Positions 37,437 to 40,506 of a stretch of DNA of 40,506 nucleotides are shown here, piece by piece. The stretch spans positions 1 to 40,506 of IMG/VR virus record IMGVR_UViG_3300043313_000240. One strand, 5' to 3'. Positions within the stretch are counted from its first letter, which is position 1; each line of letters begins with the position of its first letter. The notes under the pieces were generated by a model, which searched no databases, had not been told where the DNA came from, and saw only the letters and a list, made by a program, of their open reading frames with translations. This DNA comes from a virus. The position numbers and the translations under genes were made by a program.

Positions 37437-39164
37437 CTACTTGCTCCTCGTAATGTAAATCCGGCGCAGCTTCTCGCGTTCTCTTTCGTTGCGATCGACG
37501 CCGCTCGGCTGCGAGATACCCTGCTGCAGCATTGCCTGCGCAACGACATCGCGGGCGTTCTGCGGCAGCGCGCGGTTGCCAAGGTACAGCTGCCCGAGGC
37601 GGGACGTCGCCAGCCCCGGCGCAACGAGCGGCGCCCCCGCTCCAATTGCAAACCCGACCCCCGCACCAACCGGCCCCCCTACGGTCGCGCCGATTGCCGT
37701 ACCAATAGTTCCGCCGCCGCCAGATTGTGCGGCCAGCCGCGCCGCCGTGCCGCTATTCGGCAGCGGTTTCATCACCACCGAGGCGGCGTTCGCCAGCTCG
37801 TCGAGGTCGCCGCCGCGGGCGGCGTATTGCGCACCGCGCCGCGATCGGACCGCCTGCGCCAGCTTGGCGGGGGATAAGTGCTCTGTGGCGGTGTCGACAG
37901 CGGGCTGGGTCTGCTTCATCAGCGCGTAACGACGGTTGTTCGCCGCCAGCGCCGCGGCGTCAGCAGGCGGCAGACCAGCCATGTAGGCCTGATCCATCGC
38001 CCGCTTGTATTCGAGCAAGGCGCGCTGTTCTTGGGGGTTGATGCCCGGCGCGCGGGCGTCGGTGCCGATCTGGGACCGGATCGCCTGGTATTCGTCACCG
38101 GCCATGCGGCCTTGGCCTGCGGTCAGCCGGTCGATGATGTTGTTCTGGGTCAGATTGACGTTGGTGCCGCGCTGATGCGGTTGCACCAGCCGCTCGTACT
38201 CGTCCTGCGCCCGCGTCATCCGCTGTTGGAATTGCGAGTTGGTCAGAAAATCGCGCTGTGTCAGCCGCGTGTAGTTGTCCCCGAGGGCCTCCGGCCCGGC
38301 TTGGGCGACCCGCGGGTCAGGCAGGTTCACGTCGTCAGGGACGCCGCGCGCCCGCAGTTCGGCGCGGGGGTAAACCCGCTCGGTCACGGTGCGGTCTAGC
38401 GCGTTCAGCGGCGCGTCGCGCAGCCGGGCGGCCTGCCCGCCAATCAAAGGCATGTCGACGGCGTTGCTCTCCATGTACTGGAGGTTCTTGTTGCCGGTGC
38501 GCTGACCCGCCGTCAGCGGGATGCCTTCCGCATCCAGAGCGGCCACAGCGCGCCCGTAGGCCCCCTCAACTGGGGCGAAGGGCGTGACCAGCTTGGCACC
38601 GCCAACCCCGCCCACAACGCCGCCCACGGCCCGCGCGTAGGGCTCGTAGGGCGTGTCCTTGGTGAACTGGCCCGCGGTTTCCGAGGTGATGCCTCCGGCC
38701 AGCGTATTGACGCCGCGGGCGGCGAGGCTGCCGCCGCCGGGGATCACCGCACCCGGCGCGAACTCCGCAATGGTCGAGGCGTACTGCCCGGGGATGGTCT
38801 GTGGCTCGTAGAACTTGCCGGTAACGCCCTCGACCTTCTTCTGGATCTGGCTGCCGCTGGGCAAGGTGAGCAGGCCGATGCCGGGAACGTAGCGGGCGAC
38901 CGAGGCCCCGGTCGCTAGCGCGCTCTCCGGCACGCCGATCTTGCCGAGCCCGGCGCGGGCCAGCTCGCCGACCGTGCCGGGGAGCCCGACGAGACCGGTG
39001 GTGCCGCGGCCAAGGCCGCCGCCAATGCCCTTGACGATGTCCTCGGTGTAGCCGACGCCCGGCTCGGCAGGGGCGGCAGCCTGGGCAGGTTGCTCCCAGA
39101 TAGATCCTGCCTGCGCGCGGGACGGCGCATTGGCAGGCTTGTCATCTGTCTCCCAGATGCTCAT
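37437..39164 (-). CDS. Internal virion (ejection) protein with glycine-zipper helices
   Basis: 575 residues, ATGA overlap. After a polar start (MSIWETDDKPAN), Gly/Ala-rich helices GIGGGLGRGTTGLVGLPG and GVVGGVGGAKLV, and near the end GTIGTAIGATVGGPVGAGVGFAIGAG, could insert in membranes. The centre is a polar helical region (NYTRLTQRDFLTNSQFQQRMTRAQDEYERL). The C-terminus has ARDVVAQAMLQQ, a shared motif. This layout is that of podovirus proteins ejected with DNA to build a conduit through the envelope; no enzymatic domain was found. Confidence 0.72.
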   Translation of the reverse strand: MSIWETDDKPANAPSRAQAGSIWEQPAQAAAPAEPGVGYTEDIVKGIGGGLGRGTTGLVGLPGTVGELARAGLGKIGVPESALATGASVARYVPGIGLLTLPSGSQIQKKVEGVTGKFYEPQTIPGQYASTIAEFAPGAVIPGGGSLAARGVNTLAGGITSETAGQFTKDTPYEPYARAVGGVVGGVGGAKLVTPFAPVEGAYGRAVAALDAEGIPLTAGQRTGNKNLQYMESNAVDMPLIGGQAARLRDAPLNALDRTVTERVYPRAELRARGVPDDVNLPDPRVAQAGPEALGDNYTRLTQRDFLTNSQFQQRMTRAQDEYERLVQPHQRGTNVNLTQNNIIDRLTAGQGRMAGDEYQAIRSQIGTDARAPGINPQEQRALLEYKRAMDQAYMAGLPPADAAALAANNRRYALMKQTQPAVDTATEHLSPAKLAQAVRSRRGAQYAARGGDLDELANAASVVMKPLPNSGTAARLAAQSGGGGTIGTAIGATVGGPVGAGVGFAIGAGAPLVAPGLATSRLGQLYLGNRALPQNARDVVAQAMLQQGISQPSGVDRNEREREKLRRIYITRSK

Positions 39165-40506
39165 CGGACAATTTTCCAGCTATTTTCTTTATCGCGCGGG
39201 TCGCCGCCGATGTATTGCCGTGTCTTGCCGTCGCTCCATGTGGCGTCAATTTCGCCTATGTCCGGCGCGTGCGGGTCATTTGGCGTTTTTTGATACGCCG
39301 TCACAGGTAGGTATAGTTTGCGCTCCATACGCTCGACAGCACCGCGCATCGTGCTTTCCAGAGTTTTAAGAGCATCTCTATAACCAGCTTCCGTCCCCGC
39401 CGTGGCGAGCGCCGCCTGTGCCTTCGCGAGGTTCTCGCCCTCCCGTTCCCCGACCGGGCCGGTACCCTTGATCTTCTGGTACACCGCAGCAAGGTTTTTA
39501 CCCTTCAGCTGCTCGTGGAGCGCCGCGAATTCTTGGCCCGGCGCGGTCAGCTTGGCCAAGCCGCCGAGGGAGCCAACGCTCGCAGGCAAAGCGGGGTGCG
39601 CGCTGATCTTTTTCATCAGATCAAGTGTCTCCCGCAGCTCCGGCCTGGCGCTTTCGAGGTTGGCTTGGTCAGCCTCGACCTTCTTCTGCTGGCTTTCGGC
39701 CCAGTTCTTCGGAATGCTGCCGGGTATCGGCGGCTCAATTCTGGGTCCGGTGCGTTGCGGGCTCTGCGGCGTGCCGAGCAGCGCGCGCTGGTCGCCCTGC
39801 GGGGCGGGCGGGGCAAACGACGGCAGTTCCGCCTCTCCCTTTCGCCATTCCTGTACTCGCTTGGCCTGATCCATGCGCCCGGTGATGTGCTGCTTGGCCT
39901 GCTCGGTCTCCCGCGTGATCTGGGCCTCCCAGACCTTGTCGGCGTCCTTCTGCCGAGCGGCGCGGTCAGCCTGCAGCTGCTGCAGCCGGATCGCTCCCGG
40001 CGACTGCGCCATGTAGGGGTTCACCTGCATCTTGATGGAAAGGTCGCGCGCCAGCGCCAGCTCCTCTGGCGAGGGCGGGATGACCGGGTTGGCGCGCGGC
40101 TTGGTGTCTGGCAGGCCGGGCACCCAGCCGACGACGCCGCCGGGCTGGATCTGCGGCTCTGTCGGTGCCGAGCGGATCGGATCTTGTGGCGGGGCCTGCC
40201 GGATGACGGGCGCGGGCGCTGGTTCAGCGGCGGGGAGGGAACCAGCTCCCCCCTGCATAGGGTTTGGCGGCGGCCCTCCCGGCGCCGCGGGCCTCGCCCC
40301 AAAACGCTGCATCAGCGCCTGCGTTAGCGAATTACGGGCGTCATTGCGCTCCTCGGCACTCGGCTCATTGCCTGCGGCCATAATCGGCGTGCCGGGCGGC
40401 GGTTCCAGCGCCGACTGCTGGCCGGGCCGGGCGGCATTGAAGCGGTCGTTGAAGCCTCCCGCGGGCTGCTGGGGTGGCTGCGGAGCCTGAACGGGCGGCT
40501 GCGGCT
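39161..40506 (-). CDS. Internal virion (ejection) protein, C-terminal part (continues from base 1)
   Basis: The 3' part of the 629-residue protein that starts at 601; bases 40450-40506 duplicate 1-57. A methionine at 40381 (residue 224) looks like a start in the linear window but is internal: the frame is open through the join and lacks a ribosome site there. This part holds ARNSLTQALMQRFG (a shared virion motif), a Pro-rich stretch, then helices QVNPYMAQSPGAIRLQQLQADRAARQKDADKVWEAQI and a C-terminal domain (PGQEFAALHEQLKGKNLAAVYQKIKG ... GALKTLEST-like helix ... WSDGKTRQYIGGDPRD). Function inferred from position. Confidence 0.75.
   Translation of the reverse strand, partial: PQPPVQAPQPPQQPAGGFNDRFNAARPGQQSALEPPPGTPIMAAGNEPSAEERNDARNSLTQALMQRFGARPAAPGGPPPNPMQGGAGSLPAAEPAPAPVIRQAPPQDPIRSAPTEPQIQPGGVVGWVPGLPDTKPRANPVIPPSPEELALARDLSIKMQVNPYMAQSPGAIRLQQLQADRAARQKDADKVWEAQITRETEQAKQHITGRMDQAKRVQEWRKGEAELPSFAPPAPQGDQRALLGTPQSPQRTGPRIEPPIPGSIPKNWAESQQKKVEADQANLESARPELRETLDLMKKISAHPALPASVGSLGGLAKLTAPGQEFAALHEQLKGKNLAAVYQKIKGTGPVGEREGENLAKAQAALATAGTEAGYRDALKTLESTMRGAVERMERKLYLPVTAYQKTPNDPHAPDIGEIDATWSDGKTRQYIGGDPRDKENSWKIVR
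40450..40506. repeat. 57-bp terminal direct repeat, right copy
   Basis: Identical to 1-57; see the left copy. It falls inside the internal virion gene and should be counted once in the circular sequence. Confidence 0.93.

Noticed and set aside
1-40506. tRNA genes, rRNA, insertion sequences, transposases
   Set aside because: None seen on either strand; the only mobile-type gene is the HNH-AP2 nuclease, and a careful tRNA scan would need a program.

Overview
The window is a complete double-stranded DNA tailed-phage genome (Caudoviricetes, podovirus-type gene content) infecting an alphaproteobacterium, probably of the Hyphomicrobiales/Rhizobiales or a relative. The first 57 bases (1-57) recur exactly as the last 57 (40450-40506), and one reading frame runs without a break across that join, so the molecule is circular or circularly permuted with a unit length of 40,449 bp. 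The host inference rests on a GcrA-family regulator, a PEPxxWA-CTERM sorting signal, a YdaS/Cro-like regulator and high GC with strong third-position bias. No integrase, DNA polymerase, RNA polymerase, tRNA or recognisable endolysin was found.

Late block (minus strand, running from about 22.0 kb down to 1 and, across the join, from 40.4 kb down to 35.56 kb): putative small terminase and large terminase, small connector genes, P22-like portal, a virion-block ADP-ribosyltransferase-like protein, three Ig/IPT-fold decoration-type proteins, scaffold, major capsid protein, a terminator, neck/adaptor, two collagen-like fibre proteins, a tail hub, a repeat-containing Gly-rich protein, a GNAT acetyltransferase, an S74-chaperone protein, two internal virion (ejection) proteins, a tail fibre with an S74 chaperone, then a lipoprotein and a small two-helix membrane protein that may act in lysis. 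Most neighbours overlap by 1-20 nt (ATGA, TGATG, TAATG), so translation is probably coupled.

Replication block (minus, 27.6 to 23.4 kb): YdaS-like regulator, acidic-tailed putative ssDNA-binding protein, PrimPol-helicase, then a 234-bp gap with a cluster of acttccgc iterons (likely origin), and two unknown genes. Recombination/control block (minus, 32.4 to 28.5 kb): repressor-like HTH, exported protein, HNH-AP2 homing endonuclease, GcrA-like regulator, RuvC-like resolvase, RecB-like PD-(D/E)XK nuclease and small genes.

Plus-strand units: three small genes (22.7-23.4 kb); a DUF3102-like/J-domain-like protein plus a small gene (27.7-28.5 kb); an array of ten very small genes (32.5-34.55 kb), several sharing a repeated 31-bp gene junction that encodes the C-terminal tag AALAPEQDK; and a moron-like gene for an exported PEPxxWA-CTERM protein (34.7-35.5 kb). 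The three divergent control regions (22.6, 27.6, 32.4 kb) each carry a perfect TTGACA on the minus strand with an inverted repeat nearby.

There is no gene-free stretch over 300 bp. The largest gaps are 24196-24429 (iterons), 34552-34722 (terminator, hairpin, two-codon minigene) and 22556-22714 (divergent promoters and operator). The most unusual features are the PEPxxWA-CTERM cargo protein, the small-gene cassette array, the iteron origin, the GcrA and J-domain-like regulators, and a short motif (R-D/N-A-I-x-Q-A-L-M type) shared by four virion proteins.
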